NCBI RefSeq assembly: GCF_030056705.1
Contig: NZ_JASHIC010000037.1
Coordinates: forward strand, 1 to 64,000
DNA: 64,000 nt
Reading direction: 5' to 3'
DNA from: Flectobacillus longus
GTDB taxonomy: Bacteria > Bacteroidota > Bacteroidia > Cytophagales > Spirosomataceae
Shown here piece after piece: positions 10,275 through 20,437 of this stretch; within the stretch, counting starts at the first letter, position 1, and every line of letters starts with the position of its first letter. A program made the translations under genes and the position numbers. The notes under the pieces are model-generated. The model ran no database searches and had not been told where the DNA came from. It worked only from the letters and a program-made list of their open reading frames with translations.

Positions 10275-12086
10275 TTAGTATCCTGGGTTCTGAGTAAATG
10301 GAGGTCCTTCTACAGTACGGTCAATTTCGGACTGAGGAATAGGTCTGAGTACATGGAAGTCTTTTACATAAGGACTAGCCTCATTGTTCCATAGCTTGAT
10401 ACGTCTTACCAAAGATTTTGTACGAACCAAATCTTGGTATCTCATCCATTCTCCGAATAGCTCACGGCTTCTTTCGTCCAAAATGAAATCAATTGTTACG
10501 TCAGATTCTTTAATCAACATCGCAGCAGCAGCGGCTGTATTTTGTGCTGGCGTATTTGTTTTGCGATAAGCTGCTCTTTGACGAAGTACATTCAACAACT
10601 CGGCAGCCTTAGCTTTGTCTCCTGCCTGAAGATATGCTTCAGCACCGATAAGATATACCTCAGCAAATCGTGTAATTACTACAGGACGAGTAGAAGGGTC
10701 ATTGAAATTACTACCACGACTAGGATCCATGTGTTTTTTAATAGCTGGATATACGTCTGATTTCCAGAGACTTGGTGGAATAATGAGCCCTTTGAATGGT
10801 CTTGTTCCATAAAATTGTGGTGCCCCTGCCACTTCAAAATCAGGTAGCCAAACAGCAGTATCTACCCCAACCTGAGTGGTGTAAGTAATACCTCTTTTGT
10901 TGTTGGCTGACGTAGCTGTGTTTGTAATAGATTGATTTGCGATATACACTGTGTAGAAAGTATTTGCAAATCTTGAATCTATGTCTCTTTTCACAAAAGC
11001 TTGGTCAAGGAAATAATTTTTGCCAGCTACTTCACTAGAGGTTTGTTTTACACTATTTGGACGAAGACGTTGGTAAGGACGACCATAATATGAATCACGT
11101 ACCATCAATGAAGTACCTGAGTTTACTAATACCCCACTAGCATTTACGGTTGAATTGACCCCACTGTTATTTGGGTAGTTCCAGTTAGTAAACCAAGGCG
11201 TTAGGTTTTGTCCACCGCCACCACTAGCACCGCCGCCTACAGAGTAGTAGCCAAATTTTGCATCGTTTGAGTGGTCACTTACAAACATAGTTTCTTTTCC
11301 GTAGTCATTGGCAGGTACAAAAGCATCGCCAAAATCTTGCCATAAGTCCAATCCATAATTTGCCTTGTTGGCAATAATATCACTCGATATTCTTGCTGCT
11401 TCAGCATAATCTGTTTGTGAATTCGTCAACCAGCCACGAGTTAGATAAGCTTTGGCTAAGAAAAATTGTGCAACAGGTTTTGTGGCTGCTTTACCCAAGA
11501 AAGGAGCTGTTGGCTTATCTGGCAAATCAGCAGCAGCCTCTGTCAAGTCTTTGATTATAAGTTTGTAAACTTCCAACGCAGGGTCTCTTTTAGCTGCTTG
11601 AGAAGGTACTGTAATAAACTCTGTATGTAAAGGTACATCGCCCCAAGTTTGAACCAGATAGAAATACCAGAAAGCACGCAAGAATTTTGCTTGTGCCAAA
11701 TATTGCTTTTTGGTAGCTTCAGGAAGGTCAATACTCTGACCAAACTTTAATACCCCGTTGATGGTATTCACACAAGTAAAGGCTGTTCCCCATGCCGAAC
11801 CAAAGTTTGTACCATTCAAACCATTAAAGGTATGTATAGGGCCGCCACCGCTACTAGCTCCTTGTACAAACTCGTCTGTTCCTGCTTGCATTTCGGAAGA
11901 GAAGCCTTCTGTACCCCATTGGTTTCGGATTTCGTTGTAAACACCTGCAATACCCCCCAATACACCTGCGGGGCTATTGAAATAGGAAGGCACAATCTGC
12001 GATTGAGGTTTTTCTTCTAGTATATTTTCACAACCAAAACTTAAAAATAGAGTACAAGCAAGTATTGATATTTTTATTTTTTTCAT
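10275..12086 (-). CDS. SusD/RagB-family outer-membrane glycan-binding lipoprotein (xylan locus)
   Basis: A 603-residue lipoprotein with lipobox LSFGC (Cys19) followed by ENILEEKPQS. It has the SusD fold: an N-terminal SusD-like region with GGIAGVYNEIRNQWG (about residues 45-60), TPR-like helices (FLRAFWYFYLVQTWGDVPL near 140) and the C-terminal RagB segment with FILDERSRELFGEWMRYQDLVR near residue 545 and the ending PFTQNPGY. SusD proteins cap the SusC barrel on the cell surface and bind the oligosaccharide. It lies 11 bp downstream of its SusC partner. It is longer than many SusD proteins (500-550), with a Gly/Ser-rich insert GGGASGGGGQNLTPW near 285. Predicted ligand is xylan or arabinoxylan, from context. 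Confidence 0.95.
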   Translation of the reverse strand: MKKIKISILACTLFLSFGCENILEEKPQSQIVPSYFNSPAGVLGGIAGVYNEIRNQWGTEGFSSEMQAGTDEFVQGASSGGGPIHTFNGLNGTNFGSAWGTAFTCVNTINGVLKFGQSIDLPEATKKQYLAQAKFLRAFWYFYLVQTWGDVPLHTEFITVPSQAAKRDPALEVYKLIIKDLTEAAADLPDKPTAPFLGKAATKPVAQFFLAKAYLTRGWLTNSQTDYAEAARISSDIIANKANYGLDLWQDFGDAFVPANDYGKETMFVSDHSNDAKFGYYSVGGGASGGGGQNLTPWFTNWNYPNNSGVNSTVNASGVLVNSGTSLMVRDSYYGRPYQRLRPNSVKQTSSEVAGKNYFLDQAFVKRDIDSRFANTFYTVYIANQSITNTATSANNKRGITYTTQVGVDTAVWLPDFEVAGAPQFYGTRPFKGLIIPPSLWKSDVYPAIKKHMDPSRGSNFNDPSTRPVVITRFAEVYLIGAEAYLQAGDKAKAAELLNVLRQRAAYRKTNTPAQNTAAAAAMLIKESDVTIDFILDERSRELFGEWMRYQDLVRTKSLVRRIKLWNNEASPYVKDFHVLRPIPQSEIDRTVEGPPFTQNPGY

Positions 12087-12097
12087 TTTTCCGATTA

Positions 12098-15000
12098 TTA
12101 AAATTTGAGATTAACACCTAAAGTGAACTGACGTACAGGAGGGTTATTAAGGTTTACACTAATCACGCGGTTGAAATTACCTCCTTGGATGGTGTTACCA
12201 TAACCGTTTCCTTCAGGGTCAATAGCCAGTTTGTCTCTTACTAGAGGCGAATAAAGAATAAGCGGGTTTGTTGCATTGATGTACACGCGAGCAGAACTAA
12301 AGCCTAATTTGCCTAGCATTTTTGAAGGAAGTGTATATCCTACGTTGATGCTTCGTACTTTGATAAATGAACCATCTTGATACTGTGTTGTAGAAGTAAA
12401 ATCTCTTACACCACCACCAGCATTTGGTCTTGGGAACGCATTAGTTGGGTTGTCGGTTGTCCAGTAATCCATCATTAATTGGTTAGAGCGACCTTGGTTG
12501 AGGAAGCCAAATCCTGAACCACCACCAGATGTTCCTGCTAAATAAGGTACTAATACTTTCATACCCATACGAGCATAAGTCACAATCGACAAATCGAAGT
12601 TTTTGTAACTCACTCTATTGGTAAAGCCTCCTTCCCAAGCAGGTTGGAAGTTTCCGATAACTTTACGGTCATTTGCATCAATTTTGCCATTACCATCAAC
12701 ATCTTCTACTCGGATTTCACCAGGTACCTGTACAGGTGATGTTTGCTTTGCTAAAGTACCATTGTCTTTATCTGACTGTTGCCAAATACCAATTTTGTTA
12801 TAATCATAAATAACTGTAAGTGGCTGTCCAACAAACCAATAGTTACCTTTATTGTCTAACTCAGTAGGTGTTGTTAGCTGAGTGATTTTTTCACGGTTAA
12901 AGAAGTAAGTTAAATCTGTACTCCAGTTAAATCCGCTTTTACTTCTGATTACATCAATTGTTACAGATGATTCAAAACCACTGCCCTCTGTTTTTCCAAG
13001 GTTTTTGAGCGCCGAACCTGCACCATTACTTTGAGGGAGGTTTACTGAAAGCAAAATGTCTTTCGTACTTTGTTTGTACACATCAAATGAACCAGTAACA
13101 CGGTTGTTAAACAAACCGATTTCTAAACCAAAATCCCATTGTGCTGTAGACTGCCATCCCAAATTACTTGCTGGCAAACTAGTTACTGTATACGCAAGAG
13201 CTTGACCCGCTGTAGTAGTACCGAAGTTATAATAACCTGCCGAAAGTGCACCTAAAGTCGCATAAGGATCTACGTTACGGTTTCCTGAAATACCCCATCC
13301 CCCTCTCAATTTCAGGTTTGAAACTGTAGGAAGTTTTTGCATAAAAGGTTCATCAATAATATTCCAGCTAAAGCCAATTGCAGGATAGTTAAAGTATTGA
13401 TTACCTGGCGATAATGTTGACGACCCATCTCTACGGAATGTAGCAGTCATCGTATATTTATTGTTGAATGTATAATTCAAACGTGCCATGTAAGATACCA
13501 AACCAGTTTCCGAGAAAAAGTTTCCACTAGAAGCATTGGCAGTGATCGTTCCAGACGCTAAAGCGAAGTTGGCTGTTTTGATATAATCCGCAGGTACTCC
13601 TTTTACATTAAAGTTTGAACCTAAACTATGATTTTTAGTGATTTCATATAAAGCTGTCAAACTAACTTTGTGTTTTTGAGCAAATACTTTATCATAGTAT
13701 AATAAATTTTGGAAGTTCACATCCCAATACTCTGTATTTCTAATATCGGCACTTGATACACTTTGATCAGTTCCTGTATTGACAAAGGTATTTGGTGGAG
13801 CATAACCATTGAAATGCGATTGACTAAAGTTCAAACCAGCATTAAAGCGATATTTAAGTCCATCTAAAATGTTTACTTCTGCATATAAGCTATTGAAAGT
13901 TCTTAATGAACGCTCGTTAGAAAGGATATCTGCTCCGCGAGAGATAAGTGTTAATGGGCTCACTGCCTGAGATTCAATCGTTCCTTTTTTAGGGTTTAAA
14001 TTTACTGAACCATCAGCATTATACGGCAACACCAAAGGCGAAAGACGAACAAGCTCTGTTGGTATACCACCACCCGCTGGGTCGTTACGGTGTGTCAAGG
14101 TATTGATGGTATTTAAGCCGATTTTTACATGCTTTCCTATTTTTTGGTCTATTGTTGCACGAATCGTCATACGGTCAAAATTTTGATTTGGCATAATACC
14201 TGTTTCATTAAAATAACCGATACCCATACCATACTGCGTATTTTCAACGCCTCCTTGTAGGCCAAGCTGATGGCTAGTATTGAAGCCAGGCTTGTATAAT
14301 AAGCTCTGCCAATCGGTAGATACCCCAGCAGCCAAATTTGCCTTTTCTTCCTCTGTTAAAGGATATGCTGTTGTACCTGCTCCTTGTGTGTTATACGCTG
14401 CTGACAAGTCTTTGAATTTGGCATACTGCTCGCCATTCATTACGTTGTATTTACCCATCATACTTGTTACTCCGTGATATCCGTCATAACTAAATATTGG
14501 CTTTCCAACTTTACCTCTTTTGGTAGTTACTAAGATTACGCCACCTGCTCCACGTGAGCCATAAATGGCCGTTGCTGAAGCGTCTTTCAAAATTTCAATA
14601 TTCGAAATATCATCGGGGTTAATATCGTTTAATCCTCCAAATGGGATTCCATCTACCACTACTAATGGACCATCAAGTCCATCACCACTACCCGTTGTTA
14701 ATGAACGGTTACCACGAACACGAATCGATGCCTGACTACCCGGCGTAGAGCCATTGCTCACAATTGATACCCCAGCCGCTCTACCTTTTAATGAATTAAG
14801 CAAGTTGGGCGCAGGTACTTCTTTGAGGGTTTTCTCAGATACAGAAACCACTGCTCCAGTAATATCTCTTTTCTTTTGAGTACCATACCCCACTACAATT
14901 ACCTCTCCAAGTTCACGGGTATCGGCATTTAGTACAATCTCTACAAATGTTCTAGTACCAATATTGATTTCGGCAGGTAAATAACCAATACTTGAAACAA

Positions 15001-15247
15001 CAAGAACCGTGTTTTTGGCTACGTTAGACAGGCTATATTCTCCATCATTGTTTGCTACCGTTCCGACATTACTTCCTTTTACTTTTATGGTAGCTCCTGC
15101 TACTGGTTTTCCGTCTTCAGCTGATATTTTTCCTTTGATATTTTGTGCCTGAATAGTATAGCTTAAAAGAATCGCAAACATCATTAAACACAATTTCATC
15201 AACGGAAAACTTTGCCACTGAATAATAAGGTAATTATTTCTTTTCAT
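12098..15247 (-). CDS. SusC/RagA-family TonB-dependent transporter (xylan locus)
   Basis: A 1049-residue outer-membrane protein. The start used gives a long N-region; an alternative Met at residue 17 (MKLCLMMFAILL) also gives a good signal peptide ending IQAQ. Residues about 37-110 are a carboxypeptidase-regulatory-like domain, the TonB box is at ELGEVIVVGYGTQKK (about 117), the plug follows with LLNSLKGRAAGVSI and DASATAIYGSRGAGGVILVT, and the rest is the 22-strand barrel ending in RQFTLGVNLKF. It imports SusD-bound oligosaccharides with energy from TonB-ExbBD. It is directly followed by SusD in the same operon. Xylo-oligosaccharides are the inferred substrate because GH10, GH43 and esterases follow. 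Confidence 0.95.
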   Translation of the reverse strand: MKRNNYLIIQWQSFPLMKLCLMMFAILLSYTIQAQNIKGKISAEDGKPVAGATIKVKGSNVGTVANNDGEYSLSNVAKNTVLVVSSIGYLPAEINIGTRTFVEIVLNADTRELGEVIVVGYGTQKKRDITGAVVSVSEKTLKEVPAPNLLNSLKGRAAGVSIVSNGSTPGSQASIRVRGNRSLTTGSGDGLDGPLVVVDGIPFGGLNDINPDDISNIEILKDASATAIYGSRGAGGVILVTTKRGKVGKPIFSYDGYHGVTSMMGKYNVMNGEQYAKFKDLSAAYNTQGAGTTAYPLTEEEKANLAAGVSTDWQSLLYKPGFNTSHQLGLQGGVENTQYGMGIGYFNETGIMPNQNFDRMTIRATIDQKIGKHVKIGLNTINTLTHRNDPAGGGIPTELVRLSPLVLPYNADGSVNLNPKKGTIESQAVSPLTLISRGADILSNERSLRTFNSLYAEVNILDGLKYRFNAGLNFSQSHFNGYAPPNTFVNTGTDQSVSSADIRNTEYWDVNFQNLLYYDKVFAQKHKVSLTALYEITKNHSLGSNFNVKGVPADYIKTANFALASGTITANASSGNFFSETGLVSYMARLNYTFNNKYTMTATFRRDGSSTLSPGNQYFNYPAIGFSWNIIDEPFMQKLPTVSNLKLRGGWGISGNRNVDPYATLGALSAGYYNFGTTTAGQALAYTVTSLPASNLGWQSTAQWDFGLEIGLFNNRVTGSFDVYKQSTKDILLSVNLPQSNGAGSALKNLGKTEGSGFESSVTIDVIRSKSGFNWSTDLTYFFNREKITQLTTPTELDNKGNYWFVGQPLTVIYDYNKIGIWQQSDKDNGTLAKQTSPVQVPGEIRVEDVDGNGKIDANDRKVIGNFQPAWEGGFTNRVSYKNFDLSIVTYARMGMKVLVPYLAGTSGGGSGFGFLNQGRSNQLMMDYWTTDNPTNAFPRPNAGGGVRDFTSTTQYQDGSFIKVRSINVGYTLPSKMLGKLGFSSARVYINATNPLILYSPLVRDKLAIDPEGNGYGNTIQGGNFNRVISVNLNNPPVRQFTLGVNLKF

Positions 15248-15304
15248 AGAGTAAAATATGATTGTTTTAAGATAGAATATTATCCTCTTGAGAAGAGGTG
15301 TGTC

Positions 15305-15322
15305 TTTTGACGGTGTAAAGTA
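15305..15322 (-). promoter_or_regulatory. Candidate regulatory box upstream of SusC, shared with GH10
   Basis: On the minus strand the 18 bp read TACTTTACACCGTCAAAA, 58 bp before the SusC start. Its complement contains ACGGTGTAAA, identical to the core of the box upstream of GH10. Both boxes begin TACTTT and end AAAA when read towards their gene. Role as regulator site or promoter element is unproven. Confidence 0.4.
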
Positions 15323-15392
15323 AGTTTATGTCCGAAAATTGGATTAGCACATTTTGCTTGATTTTTGTACGAAATGTTTTTTGTTAACAAAA

Positions 15393-15440
15393 AAGCCCGA
15401 ATATTAGCGCTATGTAAACAAAGCACTAATATTCGGGCTT
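15393..15440 (-). terminator. Rho-independent terminator of the HTCS gene
   Basis: Perfect 15-bp stem: AAGCCCGAATATTAG at 15393-15407 and CTAATATTCGGGCTT at 15426-15440, with an 18-nt loop. On the minus strand the stem is followed by a run of six T, the usual termination signal. It lies 45 bp beyond the HTCS stop and separates the regulator transcript from SusC. Confidence 0.85.
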
Positions 15441-15484
15441 GGGACAATCATGGTTTCTGTCCTTTTTCCAAGTAGTAAAAAAGA

Positions 15485-18400
15485 CTAATCCGCCATTGCT
15501 AGCACAGTTTTATTTCGTTTTAGTTTGATATAATCTGTTGGTGTCATCTGGTATTTATTTCGGAATGCTCGCGCAAAATAATTGGTATTTGAGAAGCCAA
15601 CTTCAAAACTAATATCTGCAATTTTTAAATCACTTTTTTCTAATAAATAAGCCGCTTTTTTCAAGCGCATAGACCTGATATATTCAACGGGAGTTTCTCC
15701 AGTTAGGGCTAAAATTTTGTTGTAAAAAGTACTTCTACTCATGTTCATCATTTTACTGACATCCTCTACTGTTAAATTAGTTTGTAGGATATTCTCCTCA
15801 ATATGACGTGCTACTTCTAACAAAAACTTTTCGTCTTGTGATTCCACTTCAAGTTCAGGAATTTGAACATTGATTTGTTTGCTATAGGTTTCTTTAAAGG
15901 TTTGATTGGTTTTGAGTAAGTTCCCGATTTTTATATCTAGTAGATTAAAGCTAAATGGTTTTATCAAATAGTCATTTGCGCCAAAAGACAACCCTTTGAC
16001 TTGCTGTTTTTCTTCGGATAAAACCGTTAGCAGAATTACAGGAATATGTTTTGTACGGTTGTCATTTCTTATTTTATCCAATAGTGACAAACCATCCATA
16101 TTTGGCATATTTACGTCACTTATAATGAGCATAGGATGAGCTGATAGGGCTTTCTGCCATCCTTGCTTACCATCTGCTGCTTCGACTATTTTGTATTTAC
16201 TAGCTAGGTTTTCTCTTAAATAATACCGAATATCTTCATTGTCGTCAATTACCAAAATCACAGGCTTTTCGGTTATTTCTACGATAGTTTCTTGAGCCTC
16301 TAATGTAGTGTTATCCTCCAAAATCTTATAAGATTCTGATGTTAGTAAATTTGGGGTTACTACATAATTCTGTTGTTCTTTTAGTGGTAAAAATACCGTG
16401 AAGATACTTCCCATCCCCTCTTCGCTTTCTACTGAAATACTCCCTCCATGTAGTTTGATAAACTCCTTGGTGATAGAGAGTCCAATACCACTTCCTTGAT
16501 TTAAAGTAGCATCGTCTGTCGGTATCTGAAAAAACCTATCAAAAATCTTTTCGTACATATCTGTAGAAAAACCAGAGCCTGTATCGCCTACAATTAATTT
16601 GATACCTGATTTGTCCTCAGGAGTTTCGATATGAAAATATACACTTCCATGTGCTTTGGTAAACTTTATGGCATTGGAAAGTAGATTCAATAAAATTCGC
16701 TCTACTTTATCTTTATCAAAGGCACAATGAAATGTTTGAACAGCACATTCAAAATCGAATTGAATATGTTTGGCTTCAGATAAATATTTAAAAGACTCAA
16801 AAATATCCTTGGCAACCTCTATCAAATCACCTTGAGTGAGATGTAGCTTTAGCTCTTTATCCTCAATGCTTCTAAAATCTAGCAGTTGATTCACCAAATT
16901 TAACAAGCGTTTTGCGTTGCGGTTGACGAGATTAAGGGTTTGTATTTTCTTATCACTTTTTTCATTATTTAACAAACTCTCAACAGGATTTAGCACAAGA
17001 GTAAGAGGCGTTTTGAGTTCATGGCTCAAATTTGTCAAAAACTTGATTTTCAGCTTTTCAAGCTCAATTTTTCTTTCACTTTCAGTACGTTCTTTCTCTC
17101 GTTCAAACTCGCTTTTCAACTTTTTGATTCCTCTGTTGCGCAGATACCATAAAGTAAAAAATACAAGGTAAAAATAGATAAAATAAGCAATAGGGGTTTT
17201 CCAAAGTGGTGGCAACACGTTCACTTCAACAACTCTTTCAGGAGTTTGCCATGAGCCGTCTTCACTTTGTGCCTTTAATCTAAATTGGTACTTGCCAGGG
17301 TCTAGGTTTGTATATACCGCATTTGTGACCGAACCAGCCTTGTTCCATTCTTTATCAAAACCCTCAAGCATATAAGAATACTGGCTTTCCTGAGGAGATG
17401 TATAATTGAGTGCTACAAAATCGAGTGAAAAATTTTGTTTGTAACTCAACGTAATTTTATCCGCAATTGCGATGGATTTGTCAATTTCAGCATTTTCGGC
17501 AGGAATTATACTTTTGTTACCTATCTTCAGATCGGTCAAAATCAGTTTTGGGGTTTTATTGTTAACATTCAAGGCCGATGGTCTGAAGTAATTAAATCCG
17601 TCGAGCCCTCCAAAATAGACTTCTCCAGACTGAGTTTTGATACCTGCTCCAATGTTGAAAGTGCTTTGTTGGACACCATTGTGATAATTATAATTTTTAA
17701 AGGTCTTTTTGCGAGGGTCAAATTTACTTATTCCTTGGTTGGTACTTACCCAAAGATTATTTTCTTCGTCTTCTAAGATTTTGTAAACCAAATCATTAGA
17801 TAATAGCTGGGCTTCACCATATTGTATAAACTTTCTTTTCTGAAAATCAAATGTACATAAGCCTACTCCAAATACTCCCATCCAAACTTTACCTTGTTTA
17901 TCACAATAAATACTAAGGATTCTATCAAGAACCAAATTACTTGTTGAATGATTTAGTACTTCTATGATATGGTTTTTGGGATTATAGATGGCACAGCCAG
18001 CACCATTAGTTCCAATCCAAATATTACCTTGAGCATCTTCTTCTAGGGCGGTTGTGTAGCCGTTGGTCAAAAGATTATAAATTTTAGAAGAAGGATGATA
18101 GATGTCTTTTAATGAATTTAATTTCCCCGTTGTGGTCTGATAAATAAATACTCCTTCACCGTTTGTTCCGATCCAAATATTACCTTGTTTATCGGCTTTC
18201 AGACAGTTAATAGGAACATCAGTAGCTTCATTTTTTTTGATTTTGATATACTTAACTTGATTTTTATCGGTATCTAAAATATATAATCCATCTCCATAGG
18301 TTCCTACTACCAGTTTGTTACCAAGTACCTCAAGGGCTCCAATAATTTTGCTAGGTACTAATTTGTTGAATAGATTATGTTCAATAAGTCCTGATTTTTT

Positions 18401-19561
18401 ATCATAGAGATTGAGCCCACCTCCATCAGTACCAATATAGATTTTGCCATTATGCATTTCAGCAAATGACGTAACTGATCTTGCACTCAAACCCCGTGCA
18501 TCGAAAGGATTATACGATTTGTGATTAAAAAAAGCCAAATTAGCATCGTACTTATTAATTCCCCCCTGTAAAGTACTCAACCAGTAAAGTCCATTAGGGT
18601 CTATGTAAATTTCTCGAACTGAATGACCTATAAAATCAATTTGATAATTCTGATTCTTTGAGGTAGTATTGATGATTCTAAATGCTTTTTTGGTATGGGT
18701 GTCAAAAACATTGGCGCCATCGTCGGTACCTACCCATAGCATACCATCTTTATCAAAAGTGATTTTATAGATTTTGTTATTACTGAGTGTATTAGGGTTA
18801 TTTTCTTGATACTGAAATTTTAAAAAATATTCGTCTTCTTGTAGGAGATTTAAGCCGTTATCAGTACCAAACCAAAATTCGCCATTCGAAGACTCTGCGA
18901 TAGAACGAATTATGTTACTCGAAATACTATAGGGTTTGAGAGGGTTTTGCTCAAATCTTATAAATCCCTTTCGGTCTTCCTTTAATCTATACAAACCTGC
19001 GTTGGTTCCAACCCAGATACGTTTTTTTGAATCCTCGAACAAGCATAAAATTACTTCAGAGGCAAGGGCGTTCGCATCTTTTTCGTTTTTTCGGTAAGCA
19101 GTAATCTGCTTAGTTTTGGAATTCAAATAATATAATCCTGTGTAAGTTCCAATCCACAAATTTCCCCGACTGTCAGAGCACAAACTTCGAATCCAACCGT
19201 AAGGTGTAAAATCTATATTGATAAATCTATTATGATTGCGATCATACAATGACAAGGTTGTTGAAATACCCACCCACAAATTGCCATTGCTATCTTCTGC
19301 CAATGCTGCCACAGAACCTCTCCCAATACTAGTAGGATCTGAATCTTTATGACGAAATACCTTAAAATTTTGACCATCAAACTTCGTTAAACCATCATCT
19401 GTACCAAACCACATAAATCCATCGCGGTCTTTATGAATCGCATAAGTTGTATTGGAAGCTAAACCATTTTTTGTAGTATATGACGTAAAATTATAAATCG
19501 AATGCTGAGCCCAGCCTTTATAGCAGAGTATAAGAAAAATAATAACAATAATCCTTTTCAT
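15485..19561 (-). CDS. Hybrid two-component system sensor/regulator (HTCS) of the xylan locus
   Basis: A 1358-residue one-protein signalling system. Residues 1-18 are a signal peptide. About 20-690 carry two-component regulator propeller repeats (for example GFMWFGTDDGLTKFDG). A Y_Y_Y domain follows near 690-770 (SYMLEGFDKEWN at about 729), then one membrane helix near 790-811. The cytoplasmic part has a HisKA box NLSHELKTPLTL (His about 847), HATPase motifs NLLSNAIKFT, GDTGSGFS and GSGIGLSI (about 1022), a receiver domain (VIDDNED near 1103, phospho-acceptor in ISDVNMPNMDG about 1149) and a C-terminal AraC-type DNA-binding domain (about 1255-1345, ADISFEVGFSNTNYFARAFR). The periplasmic propeller senses oligosaccharide and the AraC end activates the operon. 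All signature residues are present. Confidence 0.97.
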   Translation of the reverse strand: MKRIIVIIFLILCYKGWAQHSIYNFTSYTTKNGLASNTTYAIHKDRDGFMWFGTDDGLTKFDGQNFKVFRHKDSDPTSIGRGSVAALAEDSNGNLWVGISTTLSLYDRNHNRFINIDFTPYGWIRSLCSDSRGNLWIGTYTGLYYLNSKTKQITAYRKNEKDANALASEVILCLFEDSKKRIWVGTNAGLYRLKEDRKGFIRFEQNPLKPYSISSNIIRSIAESSNGEFWFGTDNGLNLLQEDEYFLKFQYQENNPNTLSNNKIYKITFDKDGMLWVGTDDGANVFDTHTKKAFRIINTTSKNQNYQIDFIGHSVREIYIDPNGLYWLSTLQGGINKYDANLAFFNHKSYNPFDARGLSARSVTSFAEMHNGKIYIGTDGGGLNLYDKKSGLIEHNLFNKLVPSKIIGALEVLGNKLVVGTYGDGLYILDTDKNQVKYIKIKKNEATDVPINCLKADKQGNIWIGTNGEGVFIYQTTTGKLNSLKDIYHPSSKIYNLLTNGYTTALEEDAQGNIWIGTNGAGCAIYNPKNHIIEVLNHSTSNLVLDRILSIYCDKQGKVWMGVFGVGLCTFDFQKRKFIQYGEAQLLSNDLVYKILEDEENNLWVSTNQGISKFDPRKKTFKNYNYHNGVQQSTFNIGAGIKTQSGEVYFGGLDGFNYFRPSALNVNNKTPKLILTDLKIGNKSIIPAENAEIDKSIAIADKITLSYKQNFSLDFVALNYTSPQESQYSYMLEGFDKEWNKAGSVTNAVYTNLDPGKYQFRLKAQSEDGSWQTPERVVEVNVLPPLWKTPIAYFIYFYLVFFTLWYLRNRGIKKLKSEFEREKERTESERKIELEKLKIKFLTNLSHELKTPLTLVLNPVESLLNNEKSDKKIQTLNLVNRNAKRLLNLVNQLLDFRSIEDKELKLHLTQGDLIEVAKDIFESFKYLSEAKHIQFDFECAVQTFHCAFDKDKVERILLNLLSNAIKFTKAHGSVYFHIETPEDKSGIKLIVGDTGSGFSTDMYEKIFDRFFQIPTDDATLNQGSGIGLSITKEFIKLHGGSISVESEEGMGSIFTVFLPLKEQQNYVVTPNLLTSESYKILEDNTTLEAQETIVEITEKPVILVIDDNEDIRYYLRENLASKYKIVEAADGKQGWQKALSAHPMLIISDVNMPNMDGLSLLDKIRNDNRTKHIPVILLTVLSEEKQQVKGLSFGANDYLIKPFSFNLLDIKIGNLLKTNQTFKETYSKQINVQIPELEVESQDEKFLLEVARHIEENILQTNLTVEDVSKMMNMSRSTFYNKILALTGETPVEYIRSMRLKKAAYLLEKSDLKIADISFEVGFSNTNYFARAFRNKYQMTPTDYIKLKRNKTVLAMAD

Positions 19562-20437
19562 AGTTCAAGAGGGTATTTTACAAAATCTCGATTGCTAGAA
19601 TCAAAAGAAATTAATCTGGTTATTCTACTATAATTATGTGGATTTTGTATGGAATTGCTAGACATTGAGCGATGAAGATAGGATAAGACTTGAATCGAAA
19701 CCAATACGATTTTTGTCAAAATTTGACGTTGCGACTTCTAGGATTGAGCCCAATGGTTGATTCTTTGAGGTAGATTTTGGAAATTCTGTTCTATTTTCTA
19801 CACACTTACTGTCTAATCTGTATGAAGGATTCCTAGATATTAGCAATTTTTTCGTTAATAATGTTTTGCCTTATTTAGGCATTTCTGTTCTATTCTGTTC
19901 TACTTAAAATTGAAAAAGCTTCTTGTTTAAAATATTATTGTATTGCGTTTTTTTGCAAGATTAACACCTGTGTACAATGATAATTAGCATATTTAAGCAT
20001 AAATATTTTAATAAAATTTATTAAAAAGTATTTATTTATTCCCGAAAAGCCCTTTATGTCGCATTTTAAGGCTTTTTGTATAAAACCTATATTTTTTTTA
20101 ATGAAAGTCTTGAATAAGTAATATAAATCGCTAATCTTTGTAAATAATAATAGTATAGAATAGTATAGTATAGTTATTTTTTTGAGATAGATAGATAATA
20201 TGTGTTGCATCAACTTTAAAAAGGATTAATGAAAAACTTTTATGTTTGATTTTACTGGCTAAAGTTTTCTTGATGCCTTATCCTAAATCCTACTAAATAC
20301 AAAATTCGGGTCGTTGTTTTTATCCAAAAACAAGAGAGGAATGCTATGTGCCTAAGAGAAAGAAACGTACCTGAACTATGAAAAATGGCTATTCCTACGA
20401 ATAGATTTATACAAACTCATTTTACAAAACAATCGTT
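19562..20437. promoter_or_regulatory. Divergent regulatory region between the two glycan loci (876 bp)
   Basis: This long gene-free stretch lies between the HTCS gene (leftward) and the second SusC gene (rightward). It contains three copies of TTCTGTTCTA at 19784, 19883 and 19893, the last two exactly 10 bp apart. It also has 10-bp-spaced TAGTATAG repeats at 20151 and 20161. The short frames in it look non-coding. The phased 10-bp repeats suggest protein binding on one DNA face; which gene they serve is not clear. No RNA gene was recognised. Confidence 0.5.
20110..20140 (+). promoter_or_regulatory. Weak promoter candidate for the second SusC operon
   Basis: TTG at 20110-20112 and TAATCTTTG at 20132-20140 are 19 bp apart. 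The downstream box has one extra base compared with the Bacteroidota consensus TAnnTTTG. It would give a leader of roughly 290 nt. Low certainty. Confidence 0.3.

Noticed and set aside
11271-11281. GTGGTCACTTA in the first SusD gene as another copy of the parB palindrome
   Set aside because: Only half of the palindrome is present; a match of this length is compatible with chance.
15485-19561. Many open frames on the opposite strand and in alternative frames of the large genes
   Set aside because: They are short, lack homology and lie inside strongly coding genes with clear domain content; treated as shadows.
19658-20213. Two short minus-strand frames in the divergent regulatory region (62 and 92 codons)
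   Set aside because: Composition is low-complexity Ile/Lys/Leu/Phe-rich AT-driven sequence with no recognisable domain, and they overlap the repeat-rich control region.
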